From NCBI RefSeq assembly GCF_000518785.1, contig NZ_JAEG01000012.1, forward strand, positions 93,197-157,196: DNA of 64,000 nucleotides, given 5' to 3'. Below the pieces are notes generated by a model. The model searched no databases. It worked only from the letters and a program-made list of their open reading frames with translations, and was not told the DNA's origin. A program made the position numbers and the translations under genes. Every line of letters begins with the position of its first letter. Positions within the stretch are counted from its first letter, which is position 1. Shown here piece after piece: positions 63,326 through 64,000 of this stretch. This stretch comes from Paenirhizobium selenitireducens ATCC BAA-1503. Lineage in GTDB: Bacteria > Pseudomonadota > Alphaproteobacteria > Rhizobiales > Rhizobiaceae.

Positions 63326-63930
63326 GGATCGGGCAAAAAGCGGCCAGCGGGGTATGTGTCTCGCTGGCTGCGCACCGCTCGCGCGATTGGATGGCCGGTA
63401 TTGAAATCGAGGGTTGCGGCTCCCATTTGAAGTCCAGCAATTGCTACGGCGCTGGCGAAGCCCTTTGCGGCGAACCGGATCCATGGCGAATGTGCGGTCA
63501 GAATTTACCCTGCTTTTTCCGTGACTTATCAAAAACGACAGTTTTTTGACAATTGGCTGTTGACGGGAAAAGGGAGTGGCCGTATAAGCCGCTTCACCGA
63601 ACGAGAGGGCGGCGCCGACGAGGCGAGCGGCACTCTGGTTCAGACTAAAACCTCTAGAAATTGGCTGAGATGCTGATGGATTGCCGGACCGGATGGTTTG
63701 GTGTTGAGTTTTTGTGACGGCTGATTGTCGTCTGTTTTTTGACAATTGAAGATGAGAAGAAAGAGAAACGTGGACGGCGGCGTCGCGGGAAGAGCTTTAG
63801 GGCTTTTCTACGAATGATACGCAGACGGTCACGTTTTGATATGAGAACAGCCGCTTCTGGCTTAGGTTGGAAGCGAAGTTGGTTCTCGTCGATTCAGAAC
63901 ATACAGTGATTAGTCTAGATTGAATTCTCA
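63326..63930 (+). promoter_or_regulatory. rRNA operon upstream region and leader
   Basis: 605 bases with no supported gene. It contains the rrn promoter (63560-63588), and a repeated 15-base element GTTTTTTGACAATTG at 63541-63555 and 63734-63748; the second copy lies inside the presumed transcript and resembles an antitermination boxA. The rest is A+T-richer leader sequence before 16S rRNA. Confidence 0.6.
63560..63588 (+). promoter_or_regulatory. rRNA operon promoter
   Basis: TTGACG (63560-63565), a 17-base spacer and TATAAG (63583-63588) form a near-consensus sigma-70-type promoter about 340 bases upstream of 16S rRNA. Transcription would start near 63595. Confidence 0.8.
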
Positions 63931-64000
63931 ACTTGAGAGTTTGATCCTGGCTCAGAACGAACGCTGGCGGCAGGCTTAACACATGCAAGTCGAGCGCCCC
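63931..64000 (+). rRNA. rrs: 16S ribosomal RNA, 5' end (cut by window edge)
   Basis: The sequence ACTTGAGAGTTTGATCCTGG and the following CTCAGAACGAACGCTGGCGG are the universal 5' end of bacterial 16S rRNA (27F primer site). GGCAGGCTTAACACATGCAA and GTCGAGCGCCCC are typical of Rhizobiaceae. Only about 70 bases are in the window; the mature 5' end may lie one or two bases upstream. Confidence 0.97.

Noticed and set aside
61838..63745. Long minus-strand open frame antisense to the salicylaldehyde-type dehydrogenase
   Set aside because: Low-complexity His/Arg-rich translation without domains; the plus strand encodes a full aldehyde dehydrogenase.

Overview
The window is high-GC chromosomal DNA from an alphaproteobacterium, most likely a member of the Rhizobiaceae (Rhizobium/Agrobacterium/Shinella group). 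The evidence is the 16S rRNA 5' end at the right edge, an EcfG-type stress promoter (GGAAC-N16-CGTT), a FPASDP-motif stress protein, a GtsABC-like glucose transporter with a UgpC/MalK-type ATPase, an exoP-like chain-length protein, and the general gene content. No insertion sequence, phage, integrase, tRNA or CRISPR array is visible.

Layout. 1-16.7 kb: a PAS-domain protein, glycogen debranching enzyme GlgX, a stress-promoter small protein, a single-domain response regulator, riboflavin synthase alpha chain, a phosphoribosyltransferase, a PfkB-type sugar-phosphate kinase, a four-gene sugar ABC transporter, PEP synthase, a deletion-scarred LysR pseudogene and an exbB-exbD-tonB operon. 16.7-27 kb: an APH/P-loop kinase fusion, then a lysine-type catabolic neighbourhood. 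That neighbourhood holds an aminoadipate-semialdehyde dehydrogenase, a pipecolate-oxidase-like flavoprotein, a divergent LysR regulator and a 975-residue kinase/aminotransferase fusion that resembles hydroxylysine kinase joined to phosphohydroxylysine phospho-lyase. purU follows.

27-38 kb: an exopolysaccharide locus of Wzx/Wzy type. It has a secreted GH5 hydrolase, a Wzy-like polymerase, an ExoP/Wzc-like protein whose nucleotide-binding motifs are degenerate, a GT4 glycosyltransferase, a GumK-type glucuronosyltransferase, a Wzx flippase and a protein with two alpha/beta-hydrolase domains. 38-44 kb, on the opposite strand and running into it: a tightly coupled five-gene operon of carrier protein, acyl-CoA-dehydrogenase-like flavoprotein, class II aminoacyl-tRNA-synthetase-like amino acid:carrier protein ligase, DUF1839 protein and a GH2 beta-mannosidase-like enzyme. 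This is the most intriguing system here: it should load an amino acid on a carrier protein, and its flavoprotein lacks the usual catalytic glutamate.

44-64 kb: the EF-P module (efp, epmA, epmB), the GABA catabolic pair gabT-gabD with a divergent MerR/XRE/cupin regulator, a complete RND efflux operon with its TetR regulator and a candidate operator, purC, a solitary cbiM under a cobalamin riboswitch, a small membrane protein, two divergent aldehyde dehydrogenases, and an rRNA promoter with leader running into 16S rRNA.
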